From positions 8,136,748 to 8,200,747 of the forward strand of contig JAJEKV010000031.1 in NCBI GenBank assembly GCA_021234155.1: a stretch of 64,000 bases of DNA, in the 5' to 3' direction. The position numbers and the translations under genes were made by a program. How positions within the stretch are numbered: the stretch's first letter is position 1; each line of letters opens with the position of its first letter. A model generated the notes under the pieces. The model was not told the origin of the DNA. It saw only the letters and a list, made by a program, of their open reading frames with translations, and ran no database searches. The stretch is from Isoetes taiwanensis (Eukaryota; Streptophyta; Lycopodiopsida; Isoetales; Isoetaceae). Shown here in pieces: positions 1-11,517 of this stretch.

Positions 1-570
1 GCTTGTAGGCTTAAAATATTTTGTACCTTTGTATATATGTATATTACTGTTAAATTATGCCACTGTCCCACTGGCTGGTTAATAGATGTCATATTATAGC
101 AAAAAATGACAGACATTATGGTCTAAAATGCTACCGCGGCTTGTGATGGGCCGTACTTTGACATTTCGTGTCATCATGTTTGTTCCTGTCATGACTTAGC
201 TAGATGAAAATCATGGCACCTTTTATGTCTGTCACATGTTGCATACATAAACAAGGTCCAAAACATCACCTATAAATTGCAGTTTGCCAATTGACCTGTA
301 GCTATACCATATCTTCTCCACATAACAGGTTGGACCATTCATGGATTCGCTTTTGATTGCCTACAAATCTGTAGCCTTTGTTAGGTTCTAATATGTTATC
401 AGGTGTTTTTATCAAACAACATGCTCATATCCATTTCTGATTTTGAACTGAATCTTAAGTTGCATGTGTATTTGAAATACTTTCTGAACACAAAAGAATC
501 TAAGATGAGACATGCAATCATTCTTTTAGAGTGCATAATAAACAAAAGTACTCCAATCTAAAGCACTTAC
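1..570. other. intron or intergenic stretch, no gene seen
   Basis: AT-rich sequence to the left of the last visible exon of the rhodanese-like gene. That exon ends at a good donor (GTAAGT, minus strand), so the gene should continue here or beyond the window edge. I could not find a convincing acceptor followed by an open frame, so this is probably intron. Confidence 0.4.
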
Positions 571-2499
571 AAGAGTTATAGCAATTATGCCAGTGGGTTT
601 CACCTCTGTTATTATTGCTTCAGCTTCCTGCAAATGAGATCACTATTATGTATCAGGTAAAAAGCCACATTTTCCACCTAATGTTCAGAAAATGCTTCAT
701 CATATAACTACCATGTTTACCGAATTATCAATTATATGAAGAAACAGATTTACCTCCTGCAATATTTTTAGGGGTGCTTCAGTGCCATCAGGCTTGCTGC
801 GAAGGCCAAATGCACTCCAACTTTGAAATCCTCCATCAAGGCGGTAAGTTGACTATGCAGAAAAAAAAAAGAAAAAGAAAAGAAAAAACTTTGTGATGAT
901 ATACTTGAACAGAATTATCAGTATACCAAGTATTAACAGATTTTAGCATGCATATAAATCGAGAATTGTAGAGCGTGTTAATATCACTAAGTCCTTACAG
1001 AATGGTCACCATATTTACCTTTTTTCCTATTTTTCTGAGGGCTCTAGCTATCCTCTTGGATTGTGTACCATCTGAATCCATGATAATCATTTTTGTATTT
1101 CGCTGTGCGGAATCAAAATAACAAAGATGAGCCAAGGCTGTAGAATGAAGTTTTAGTCCATAGAACAGAATGACACCAACATCAATAGTTTTCAGGTTAC
1201 GGATTACTGATGCAGCAAGTTGGACTTCAACTTCAGCTCTGTTCCGCAACATGTTACGGACTGATTTCTCTACCTAAACTAGAAGGAAGAGTAAGTTAGA
1301 GAACAATTGTTGGTGATCACTAACCTGGTGACATTTTCCACATTATATCAAGCAGGCGGAAACTTTTTATGAGAAATTCTAGATTTTGCACCTTCGGAAC
1401 ATCAATTGCGGCGAATTTGAAACGGGCACTTTGTCGAAGATCAGGGATATCTTGCTGGTCTCTTAGGTCCTAAGAGAGGCAAAATGAAAGCAATGGGTAA
1501 GTTGTATTTAACATAACCAGACAAGCAACATACAACATTTTCCTGAAAGGACATTGTTATATTCTTGATAATTGAACCCATCACCATAACCCATCTGCCT
1601 TATAATGGACAATTGGACTGTGTAAGAAAATATCCAAAACAAGCAGTGACTAAAAGAATTTTGTTACAGGAATTGGATTAGAATTAGATAAATATCCAGA
1701 TAATTTTAGAAATAAAGCTCATGCATCTAGAAGGTGTTGTCATCATCATATTTGGAAGGCATGTCGAGTTGTTATCCTTCTGAACTGGCCATTTACACAT
1801 TTGGAACGCTTGTTCATGTAGAAGCAAACATCTTTGAAAAGAAACAATAAAGAATCTACAATCATAAACATTCAAGCTCTTTGATGCCAGTTCAAGAAGT
1901 GATATTGAAACATATATAAGCATAATGTAGATAGAACCTAGAATTGAGCCTAAACCATTATCCTCATTCTGCTCCTGTACCCTTGTCTAACTTTTGCCAC
2001 GGAGATACACATATCCTTTTGTATGTACAAAAGATCTGTTTCTTATTTCCTTTCAAAGCATGTAAATGAGACAACAAACTTGCATGTGGCAGTATATCAA
2101 TAAGCATAATCCTTCCCATTTTCTGGAGCATATCAGCTGTCTGTTGTGGTGAAAGGTCACCTGAATAACCACCGTATTTCAAGTTCCACAATGAAATATT
2201 GCACACAAACTGTAGTAATTATCACCATTTTCATTATATAACAATGGAATATAATGCGCTAAAGAATGCAATAGACCGTTCACTTCAGACAGGATTCTTC
2301 TGAAAGCAGAATCAGATTCCTGATGATATTCTTTAAATGGCTAAATGGTCCATATTCATTTCATTTGTTTCAATAAAACGGAAAAAATGGCATGCATACC
2401 CTATGTAGATTGTCCCTCCAAGTACAATAACTGTTGGGATAATAGGGTCTTCAGGATCCAGACCAAAGTTTCTCTCAATATCAAAGACAACATTTTGCA
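571..2499 (-). CDS. rhodanese-like domain protein, plastid type, partial (6 exons)
   Basis: Exons, right to left: about 2400-2499, 2084-2209, 1392-1469, 1019-1273, 754-852, 571-627. The last five are each a whole number of codons and join in phase 0. Visible motifs in order are GLDPEDPIIP before a hydrophobic stretch, KYGGYSGDLSP, DIPDLRQSARFKF, MIIMDSDGTQSKRIARALR, DGGFQSW and EAEAIITEVKP. From family knowledge this order fits the plant rhodanese/Cdc25-fold proteins of the At3g59780 type, relatives of the thylakoid proteins CAS and TROL. The position of the rhodanese catalytic Cys is Asp (MDSDGT), so the domain is probably a non-catalytic binding module. The transit peptide and upstream exons were not found, and the gene probably continues past the left edge. 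The intron 1470-2083 appears to be GC-AG. The 2400/2209 junction is not resolved: the obvious GT donor leaves phase 2. Identity is fairly sure; exon 2400-2499 is approximate. Confidence 0.72.
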
Positions 2500-3266
2500 C
2501 TTGTGAAGAAAAGGAAGGATTTAAGTCAAGTATGATAAAAGTTTTAAATTTGCCTACATACTTCAGCTTGAATAAAGGCTTCAAGTTTGGAAGAAAATCA
2601 TATATCAAGTTTGGGGCAAACGTTCATCCTCAGCACAGGAGCAAAGCCGGGACGGTGCAATTATCCATGGTGTTTCTGCTTCTTGGTACCATGATTTTTC
2701 CTCTGGTATTCTTGTCGTTCCAGATCAACAGATTTAGGTCTTCTTATAGTGAGTTTTCTTCAGCTTAAACCAGCCATCTTTTTTCGAAAACAAGGAACGT
2801 GGGAGCAAAGGAATGCTCTGCCATATCCTGGTCCGGCTGCCATATCTGGTCCAGCAAAAGGGATGCGCTGCCATATCCTAGACTGGCTACCGGCTACACA
2901 GTGTAAGAAGAGCCTCGCCCACCGACCAGCATATCCTTGGAATATGCTAAGAACCCACCTCAGCAAGGGCTTGCCCCCCTAGGGGCAACCCAAAAAATCT
3001 ATAGGGATATTTAATCCTTTGTCTCTATAAGATTGTGATTTGGAGGCATTCTAAAAACTATATGGACATTTACGCTATAAGATTCTTCTGGTAAAGTGTA
3101 TTTTGGTAGACCAAGGACTTTGTAATAAGTTTTGAAGGTATAGAGCTTTTTAACAATTAGGCTTAATGCAATGACATTTTGGTAGTTTTTCCTTTATAAT
3201 TCCCATCAAGATGAAGGAGTTGCATTGTGACAAATAATCATGCTAAATAGTCACGCTGAGTGTAAC
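2500..3266. other. no gene recognised
   Basis: No exon of the neighbouring rhodanese-like gene could be identified. Around 2815-2900 a short phrase, CTGCCATATCC, recurs three times at about 25-40 bp spacing. The short ORFs on both strands here have no recognisable content. Confidence 0.4.
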
Positions 3267-3385
3267 GAGACGACTGCATTATACAGCCCCCCTCTGACTT
3301 GGCACAATCCCAGCCCTCCAATCCAAGCCTGGAGGGCCAGATATCAGCGACACAAGGGGAGGGGGCTGTATAATGCAGTCTACCC
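3267..3385. mobile_element. 119-bp MITE with Mutator-type 9-bp target duplication
   Basis: The 9-mer GAGTGTAAC occurs at 3258-3266 and again at 3386-3394. Between them lie inverted termini of about 25 bp sharing GACTGCATTATACAGCCCCC on opposite strands (3272-3291 and its reverse complement near 3361-3380). A 9-bp duplication with inverted termini is typical of Mutator-like (MULE) elements. There is no coding capacity, so this is a non-autonomous copy. Both target duplications are still identical. Confidence 0.82.
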
Positions 3386-3564
3386 GAGTGTAACTGTGTT
3401 GTCGTTATATGTTGCTCCATTCAATATTGGATTATCTAGAGGCTTTTGCCAAATGCGTTATTATATTAGGCCTAACAATAGTAATGTACCCTAAAATACT
3501 ATTGTTAGTTTCTAAGCATAAAGCAAGGACATAACTTTTGGGTTGCCCTTAAAGGGTAATCCTA

Positions 3565-3652
3565 GGTATATTTCAAGTATATGCCCAAAATATGTGTGGG
3601 TTTATTAGGGTTTTTGGTATATTTCAAGTATATGCTAATATATGCCCAAAAT
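3565..3652. repeat. short direct repeat
   Basis: GTATATTTCAAGTATATGC followed by CCAAAA-type sequence appears near 3566 and again near 3618, about 51 bp apart. A degenerate copy (CATATTCCAAGTATATAC) occurs near 10673. Function unknown. Confidence 0.55.
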
Positions 3653-4339
3653 CCCATCGATCCGAGCCATCGGATCGCCATTCTAGAATGGGACGAGCAT
3701 GCATGTTTTGCATGCATGCGGGCGGCGCATGCCCATTCTGGTTGGGAGTTCGCTATTTTAGGCGCGATTCTGCATCAACATCTCATCGGCGCTTCCTCTT
3801 CTCTCTCAGCAGTACCTTATTCTCTTTGAACCCACCCTCCCCCCCTTCTTTGTTTTTGTATTTTTATCGCGTGGCACGCGCGTAATCAGCCCCTCCACTC
3901 TGGGAGGTTTGTTTTGTCTTGTTGTTTTGTTGGTGATGTGCAGGTACAGGTTAGCGAGCGGCATCTGTTTCGGCTTTTCCATTCGTGGGTTTTGGGAGCG
4001 ATTTTTATGCCTTGCGTTTGTCCAAGCCCCTTGCCGAAGGCTTATCACTAGGGTTTTTCCTCGAAAACCCGAAAGGGCGGGGTTTTTTAATCCCGGTGAC
4101 AAGCTTTCGGCAGGTACACTAGCCCAATCTCTACCAGCATTGTATTTTGTTGGGGTCCAAATGATATAATTGGATTTTCCCTTTATTTTTTGGGGGTAGT
4201 TCGCATGTGTGCGGCTACCCACTATCCACCATTGTAGAAAATCTGCTGAGATGAATGAGAAGCAAGGGGCGGTTTGTTGGTTTCATGCGAGTCCCATTCT
4301 AGAATATATCAAAAACTAGGCTAAACTTGATATGACCAG
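3653..4339. other. no gene recognised
   Basis: Mixed sequence with several overlapping ORFs on both strands that contain no recognisable domain. It may include the flank or truncated 5' leader of the LINE that follows. Confidence 0.3.
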
Positions 4340-7232
4340 CAATTTTTAGGTCATCCATATTTTCCAGGCACTGCGAAATGACATACTCATGTACAGCAAT
4401 GAAGGAGAAGTCATATTAATGGGTGATTTCAATGCAAGGGTGGGGCACAAGCAAGCTAGTACCTTTGAAAATATAGCTGATATCGTTTACATGAACTAGA
4501 AGAACCGACTTATGTTAGATCTTCTGCGAACCAGGATCTTAAATGCTTGGTGAAATGCTCTTGGAGTACATTACAATCTGTAATCTGAAAATTTTAAATG
4601 GGATCAGCAAATTTGCTCTTTCGGATGGTTTTACTTGCTTGAATCATTCGGGGGGCGGTGTAGTTGACTTCTTGTTGGCAAGAAATACCGACATGATTGA
4701 GGATTTCAGCTTGAGTAGAAAATTACATGAATCGGATCATGTCCCACTTTGTTAATGGATATCAATTTTTAGAGGAGAGCGGAAACAAGAGAATTCTTCT
4801 TTCCAACCCAGGTTGAAAGTAGACTACTTATATCATGCCAAATACAAGAGGAAAGTTGAGGAATTGATGGCACATATTGATCCGGATCGGAATTTCATGA
4901 TCGGTATCTCGGTTCACCTGAGAACATGCTTCAAGCGACCCGGCCAAGTCTTTGGTTGGACAAAGAAACATAAACCCGGGGAGACCAAACAATGCATGGT
5001 GGGATGTAGATTGCCAAAATGCAAGAAATTATTTGCCACCGGGATGTATCGGGGAAGCCTAAATGGTATAAATCCACGATTAAGTAATAAGAAGCGAATG
5101 TTCTATGAAAACAAAAAGGAAGGCTTGAAAAGACAGCTTAGGAAGTCTCCAAAGACGTTTTGGAAATGCTTGCAAGGCAAAGTTGATACCCCTGAGCTGA
5201 ATAACGATGATCTCATTGAGTTAGTGAGAAACATCTATGAAGTAAATGGAGCAGATAAGATGTCTATTGATACCGTGCAGGCGGTTTTGTTCTCCGAAGA
5301 AGATGTTCAAGAAACGTTGGCCTCTCTTGATAACAATAAAGCTCATGACATGGAAGGGATATGTATAGAGCTATTTAAATGGGGCGGACAACAAACCTTG
5401 AGAATTCTAACGAATTTGCTGAACTTGAGTCTCACTTTGGGACTGCCAGATGCATGGAAAATGAACAGGGTACAGCCCATCTATAAGTCCGGGGATAAAA
5501 GTCAAGTACAAAACTATAGAACCATCTTGATTGGTTCCACTTTCACCAAGCTGTTGGGCAGCTTATTGGAAGCAAAAATAAGTTCATGGGCTGATGATAA
5601 TGACAAAAGATCAAAATTTCAAAATTTGGTTTTAGAAGAGACTATAACACATTAGATCATGCTCGACTCTTAGAGTCCCGATTGAACAAACAAAGAAGCC
5701 GGGTTTTGTTTTATATGCAGCCTTCATAGATTTTACTAAAGCATTTGATCTGATCCCGAGGAAGGGACTTGGAGATAGGATGGCTGATATAGGAGTGCGG
5801 AGTACTTGAGATCAGCGGTTGCTCGATTATCTGATGAAGTTTTGGTGAAACTGTCGTGACTCAATAGCTACTGATTCGAGAATAACATTGGGGTCCGGCA
5901 GGGGCTGCCCCTTGTCTCCAACCCTATTCGAATTTATATTGATGAGTTTGGATGAATGGCTTCGCTCCGTGTCTTTGTTTGCTTTACCCACTAGGAGCTT
6001 TCTTAGTCCAATTGTTACTTTATCGCGAGATGATATAGTACTTACGGCTAATAAACATTGCATTTTGCAAGAGCATCTAAACATCTTTGGAAAGCTTTTG
6101 TGTTGAAAAACAAATGAAGGTAAACATTCGCGAAAACCAAGATCATGATCTTTGGGACTAGGAGCGGACGAGCTAATCTACAATGGGCGTACTTGAAACG
6201 GTAAATTGTTTCAAATATTTAGGAATTGATTTAAACTTGCAATTATGGATGGAAGGAATGCATTAGAAGAAGAGTGGCCGGGAGGGAAAGCTGCTCTATT
6301 CTCCATGTTATCCAGTGCACGAGCTTGTCCGGAAGACTGGAATATGAAAAAGTTTCTCTTTAAGGCGGTCGTAATGAGCGACTGTATGGTTCTCCAATAT
6401 GGGGTCCAAGTACCTCTGAGAGGGCTATGGAAACAGATCGAATCAGTCAAAAGTTGTTTATATCGCGGGGAATTGGGCATTAAAAACACCATTCCATATC
6501 AGATCATGTTGGCTGAAACCGGTCTTTTTCCTCTTGAGATGGAAGCTGCGTATCAAACTATTAATTTTGTAAATAGGCTGAATGGACAAGCGGATGGCAG
6601 GGCTCTCATTTCAAGCCTTGCGGGTTTACGAACATCAAGGGTGGTTTATGGGATGTTAAAGCATGGCTTGGCGGATGGGGGTCACCGATGAAAACCGGCC
6701 TGAAGACAAGGGAGGCGGCTAGGCTTGTGTTAGAACAACAGACATTACAGCGGCTTTGGGAATTGAGAGGCAGCAGATTGAACCACTATGTTGAAAAGGT
6801 AAACCCGAGCATACTCGGTGACCATAGCTATCTAACAGGGAATTTGCAAAAGAGGATGAGACAAAGGATAGCAAGATCAGTGAGCTCTCATCACTTAGAA
6901 ATAGAAACGGGCAGATGGAGCAAAATTCCGTTGGAAGGCAGAATATGTAAACTGTGCAACCAAGGAGCAGTCGAAGATGAGGACCATGTTTTCGCGACAT
7001 GTCCTGTCTATAGTGATATCAGATTGAGATTTGGGTTGCGGATAGACAACTTCAGATCGCTTTTTGACTCTACTATGGATATAAATCAAGTAGGTGTGTA
7101 TATAAAAGAAATAGAAGATTTTAGATTCATTTTGTTGAAAACAGTGAGTTCATAAATCCTTGTACAATTTTGGCTCTATGGCCTTCAAGGCCCTTACGAG
7201 CTTGGAAATATATTATTATTATTATTATTATA
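4340..7232 (+). mobile_element. 5'-truncated LINE (non-LTR retrotransposon) with (ATT)n tail
   Basis: A plus-strand LINE recognised from its endonuclease, reverse-transcriptase and C-terminal zinc-knuckle segments. It ends in a TATTATTATT microsatellite at about 7207-7232, a typical LINE 3' tail. The 5' end is missing: coding similarity begins inside the endonuclease. Related to, but a different insertion from, the LINE 3' end at 54.3-54.96 kb. No clear target duplication was found. Confidence 0.8.
4369..7155 (+). pseudogene. LINE ORF2 pseudogene: endonuclease, reverse transcriptase, zinc knuckle
   Basis: The decayed frame starts in the apurinic-type endonuclease (ILMGDFNARVG near 4415; SDHVPL near 4735). 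RT pieces follow: PIYKSGDKSQVQNYRT near 5490, a VDF-KAFD-type segment near 5725, GQGCPLSPTLF-like near 5895, and the active-site region near 6025, where the usual YADD reads SRDD. Then come YLGIDLN near 6220 and a C-terminal CKLCNQGAVEDEDHVFATCP knuckle at about 6946-7005. The frame is split by several shifts and stops, so no functional protein is expected. The active-site change would by itself disable RT. Confidence 0.8.
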
Positions 7233-9230
7233 TTGTTGGGCGAGCCCCGTCGATGTTGTTCATTCACCCTTATTTATTCTCCATAACCACAGCCCCAGCT
7301 CTATTTCTGATTCTCATTATGTTGCATCATTATGCTGTATCATGGGGGTTACATCAACCCTATTCGATTTGAAAAAACGATGCAGGCTTCCCTTGTCCTG
7401 GCTAACAAAAGCCCTTATCATTCTCTGGAGACGAAGGAGTAAAGCTATCCAGCATGCAAAAGACGCATTTTTTTTTATAAAAGATTTATTGGTTATCTGT
7501 GCATAGTTATATTGACTGTGCATAGTTATATTGATTGCAGTTGCACATCGATCCTCTGTTTCTTTAATATTTGTAGCATCTAAAATTGGTTAATAAACTA
7601 TAAGCTAGAAGTCATAAGAACAGACAAATATCTACTAGAAAAAATGAGGCTTTGATTTTGAGTTTGAAAATACAACAAAAGGTAGATCAGATTCCATGTA
7701 GTTGTGCAGGTCAGGTCTTGAGCTCCATTGTATGTACTTGGATTTTATATGAAGAGGATTCTTATGCCCTTCAAAGTACACCTTGGTCTTGCATGACAAA
7801 ATGATAGACACATAAAATCTGGGATCTAATGCTTTGATGAATGAATCATGAAGGGTTGATTGGTAGCTGTGTTGTAGGTGTTCCAATTCAATCAAGCAAG
7901 TTTACACAGATTATAATACTCATGTCTATATATAAGAAGGGTTCTTAGTCCATATCAAGCTGGTTCAAACAAAAGATCAATATTGCGAAGTGTATATAAG
8001 GCATTAGAACTTTCAACATGGTCATTGCCATCGACAGGACATGCATGAGGAGCATATCTTACTCAGCTCCCTAACAATGGAGGTCTAGGCAAGTTATTGT
8101 CAAAGATGGAGCCGCACTTGAAAAAGATCTTGATGCACCTGTATTAAATAGCACATCGTATTATAGAGGGCATCATATCAGATTCGAGCACATGAGCCAG
8201 TGGTACATGAAAAATACTTAAAAAGGGGGTGAAGCCACTAAATGACAGCTCATGTCGAATATAAAATGTGGCGCTCTCCATAAGAAATGAGTTTTTCAAC
8301 ATAATATTCACAACATTGGCAATAACATCAATTGAAGATGACAAAAATAACTAGATCACTTAAGTTATCAAGTTTGATACCATAGCAGAAAAAATCTTAC
8401 AATAGCCATTGATTGAACGTCAGTTGCCACATAACAAAAAAGGGTTGAATTCTGTTCGAGACTAAATTAACCATCAAAATCTATGCATAACATGGCAAAG
8501 CCTGTAAAAAGCGCACCTAACAGATCTCTACAATTAGCAAAAGAAACAGAACAAAGACATAACTTATCATCAGATGCAGCAGATCAGTTTGATCTAGATT
8601 TCTCACATGACTATAAATTATATTGTTTCAACTTAGAAAGGAAATTAATGATTAAATCTACCACCAACTTCAGTAATAAGATAACTTCCACAAATGAACC
8701 GATAAATTTAACAAAGGGGCCCAACAATAGAACCAGCACGGAATACTTATGGTTTGACCCAATGTAGGTTTTCCCTTGCAATGCAACTTTTACAATCTTT
8801 GTGTGTGATAGAAACTGGACATACCCTTCCAACTTCAGCACCAAGAGCCTTCAACATTTGTGCCCAAGCAGTTTACGATTATAAGCACCAAGTCCTTTAT
8901 TTAGATTCTTACATTCTTCGTGGACACCGCCAAGAAAAATGATTAAAATAGCTTACCTTCTCTATCACAATAATGTAACAAGCCATATGGGATACAAAAA
9001 CTACAATGGGACAATCTATGCCCGGCTGTAAGCACATGCAGGTGCCTCCCATAGAATAATTGCCATTTGATTTCTTTCCCAATGTAATAAACAACTACGT
9101 ATGCTCAGCATTATCAAGTTCTTGTTTCACAGCTATATACCCAAAATCAGAATGATGCTTATTCAATGAGAGATGCCCACGTATGCCAGGGTTTGGCATT
9201 AGATCATCCAAAGTTTATACAAGTAACTTA
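7233..9230. other. no confident gene; one exon-like segment
   Basis: Mostly AT-rich sequence with short meaningless ORFs. On the minus strand, 8820-8875 reads AQMLKALGAEVGR followed by a good donor (GTATGT), which resembles an exon; its phrase is like receiver-domain proteins but is too short to call. TCTATATATAAGAAGG at 7925 resembles plant Helitron 5' ends and could pair with the 3' hairpin at 9231, but it is not preceded by A as expected. Confidence 0.3.
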
Positions 9231-9260
9231 TGCCCAGCATCGCTGGGCACACATTGCTAC
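9231..9260 (+). mobile_element. Helitron 3' terminus (hairpin, mutated CTAC end)
   Basis: A perfect 8-bp stem with 3-nt loop (TGCCCAGC-ATC-GCTGGGCA, 9231-9249) is followed by 7 nt and CTAC then T. Plant Helitrons end with a short GC hairpin 7-12 nt before CTRR and insert before T. Compared with the copy at 40,458 (reverse strand), the end ACACGTTTCTAGT reads ACACATTGCTACT here, so the last G has mutated. The element would lie to the left of this point. Confidence 0.6.
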
Positions 9261-9663
9261 TCAGGCTAGTAATGCAGTGAATTGCAATTTTTATGGCATC
9301 CACATTTCTTTGGGAAATGCATCAAGTAAAAGCCCAGGACTTTATACTGTTTCTTTAAGCCACTAATAACCGGAGGATTTGTAAAAATATATTTTGTATG
9401 CAACCATAAATAAGCATATACAGATTTTCAGGGTTGCCTTCAGGTAAAGGAGGCATTTGGCCAATTACTGCATAACTCTGCCAGGTGACCTTTCTGTAAT
9501 ATGCAGATAATACCAAAGCTAGATGCATCCACCTCGTGAGTTACCTCTATCTGCAACCTGGGGTCATGTACAACATTCTACCTCTATAGTCTGTGGGTAT
9601 TTTTCAGTTTTTAAGTTTACAAGTGCCAAATTAGCAAGTTTGAAAGTCAAATTGCCATCCTTC

Positions 9664-10090
9664 CTATGCTTCACCAGTATATAGAAAGATATGAATTCTA
9701 TGGATCCATATTAAGTTTGTGTTCCTATGAATGACAACACGGCTATGTAAACTCCTCATTCCCTTGGCAATGTGGAGCATAATGTCAATTGACTTTTCCA
9801 GGGAAAATTGACTAGCTAAATTAAATTTTTTCTTATTGTCTCTAAGGCTTTTCAAATCCATATGCATAAGCTCTATGACAAGGCTATTCTGTTTTTAAGT
9901 TCTGAGTGACTTAATATCCGTATTACATGGGCGAAATATGCAGCCGTTAACTTCGTTAACACTTTGTATTCAACTTTAAAATCGTTGTCAATGAAAAACT
10001 CTTTGATAGCTTGGCATTCCCCCATACTAAAGCCCGTTCATGACAGTTCCAAAACTTCCTCTTCCCAAACATTTCTTTACTTTAAAATCC
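9664..10090 (-). pseudogene. protein-kinase pseudogene fragment
   Basis: Read on the minus strand there is a glycine-rich loop (CLGRGSFGTVMNG near 10030-10070), then an AIKEFF segment with the ATP-binding Lys, then HMDLKSL, KSIDIMLHIAKGM and SRVVIHRN near 9725. These are kinase subdomains I-VI in the right order. The frame has an internal TAG, at least two shifts, and the catalytic loop HRD reads HRN, so it is dead. The style is that of plant Raf-like/TKL kinases. No downstream DFG exon was found. Confidence 0.68.
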
Positions 10091-11150
10091 CTTTCCTTAA
10101 CCAGAAGTCATTGCACATGCCTGCCACCCTCTAAATTTCTTTCCTTCTCGCACTTTTCCAAAATGCCATATGCGTGATCCCTGGTTATAATAGGTCCTTG
10201 CTTCGCCATAAATTCAGCATTGTAAAGTAAGTCAGGAAGAGGAGAAGCTTCCTTAGACAAAGTTTGAGAAATCCTGGACAGAAAGACCATAACAGCAAGG
10301 CAGTATTTCTTACCCAAAAAAATGAAAAGGGGAGATACAATCCATGCCAATTTGGATGTGGATTGATCTGTTGAGCGTTAACTTTTAGAAATGAAAGGCA
10401 AGCTGTTTACCTTAAGAAATTGCCGTGCTATGAAGGTTGTTCTTCTTCTCGCTACAGGTTCTGACCAGTATCCATTTTCATATTTGTCTAATGCCGCGAA
10501 CTATTTTGCCCCACCCATTCAATGCAACAGGTAAATCTTGTATGGCTGCTTGTGTCTTGGTTGGACGACGACCAGACCTGCACTGGCCGGTTAGATGGTT
10601 TGCACAGCCGCTGCCCAACAACAGGGGCTACCGCCAGTTTACAGCCGATAGAGAGTTTGAAGCAGTTTTCAGCATATTCCAAGTATATACTAGCATATAA
10701 AAAGGGAAAAAAAGGGGAATAAAAAAGGGACCCGTCAGACTGCCCGGTGACCTTCAGCAGTGGAGGAATGTACCACTGTGACGGTCATCTATGGCCTACA
10801 CTTCACAAGGAAGCGCAGAACCGGCAATCGCGCTCAAGCCAACAGGCTTCACTTCATCGTCCGGGTTATGGGATTTGTCTATGCATTTTCAGCATAGTTC
10901 CTAGTACGAACTATAGAACAGATCCTGTTCAAGTATAGTCGTGCTTATTTTTATTTTATTTTTCCGTAATACACACCAGGCCAAGATTACTGTATTTTTA
11001 GCTTAAAATTATATGACGCAATTCTTCCGCCGCTTCTATATCTGTCCGCCGCCACAGAAATCGTTTGCTCCGCCAAAGAAATTATTTTCCGCCGCCACAG
11101 AGTTAGCCACAGAGTTCAAGCATCTCCTCCGACCATCTTAAGCAGATCAC
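10091..11150. other. no gene recognised
   Basis: The minus-strand ORF at 10108-10350 could be the decayed N-terminal part of the neighbouring kinase, but nothing in it is diagnostic. The rest has only short overlapping ORFs. Confidence 0.3.
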
Positions 11151-11213
11151 TGATCTAAAGCAGAGATCATCTAAAACCACTGATCTAAAGCACAGACCAT
11201 CTAAAACAGTGGA
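11151..11213. repeat. 30-bp tandem duplication
   Basis: CACTGATCTAAAGC followed by AGA-ATCTAAAAC occurs twice back to back with few changes (about 30 bp each). It lies in a stretch with repeated CCGCCGCCACAGA phrases just upstream. Confidence 0.65.
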
Positions 11214-11367
11214 AATAGAGGCCAGAAATATGATGATGCAGTTATTTTTTGTCCATCCAGGATCTGCAACCACCAGAATCGTAGCACCTGCACGCATCTG
11301 CACCGGATCCTAGCATCTAATTGTTCGTAATCTTGGCCTGGAGTGTATTCGTAATTCACGAGAGCAG

Positions 11368-11517
11368 GGCATCACGCCCTGGTAGGGCTTCTCGGCGGCG
11401 CCGCCAGCCAAGGGCGGCGACAAGCGGCGGAGCCGCGAGTCGCCGCCGAGGCCGCGGCTCCGCCGCTCGTCGCCTTGGCTGGCGGCGCCGCCTCGAAGCT
11501 TTACCGGGCGTAATGCC
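11368..11517. repeat. 150-bp GC-rich near-perfect palindrome (foldback MITE candidate)
   Basis: The left end reads GGCATCACGCCC and the right end GGGCGTAATGCC. Arms of about 65-70 bp, almost entirely G+C, run to a centre near 11445, sharing GGCGGCGCCGCCAGCCAAGG on opposite strands. The flanks are AT-rich, so the block is compositionally foreign. I see no convincing target duplication. The overlapping ORFs on both strands are by-products of GC richness. Confidence 0.85.

Noticed and set aside
3806-4222. 138-codon minus-strand ORF
   Set aside because: No domain, overlapping ORFs on the other strand, and low-complexity basic stretches.
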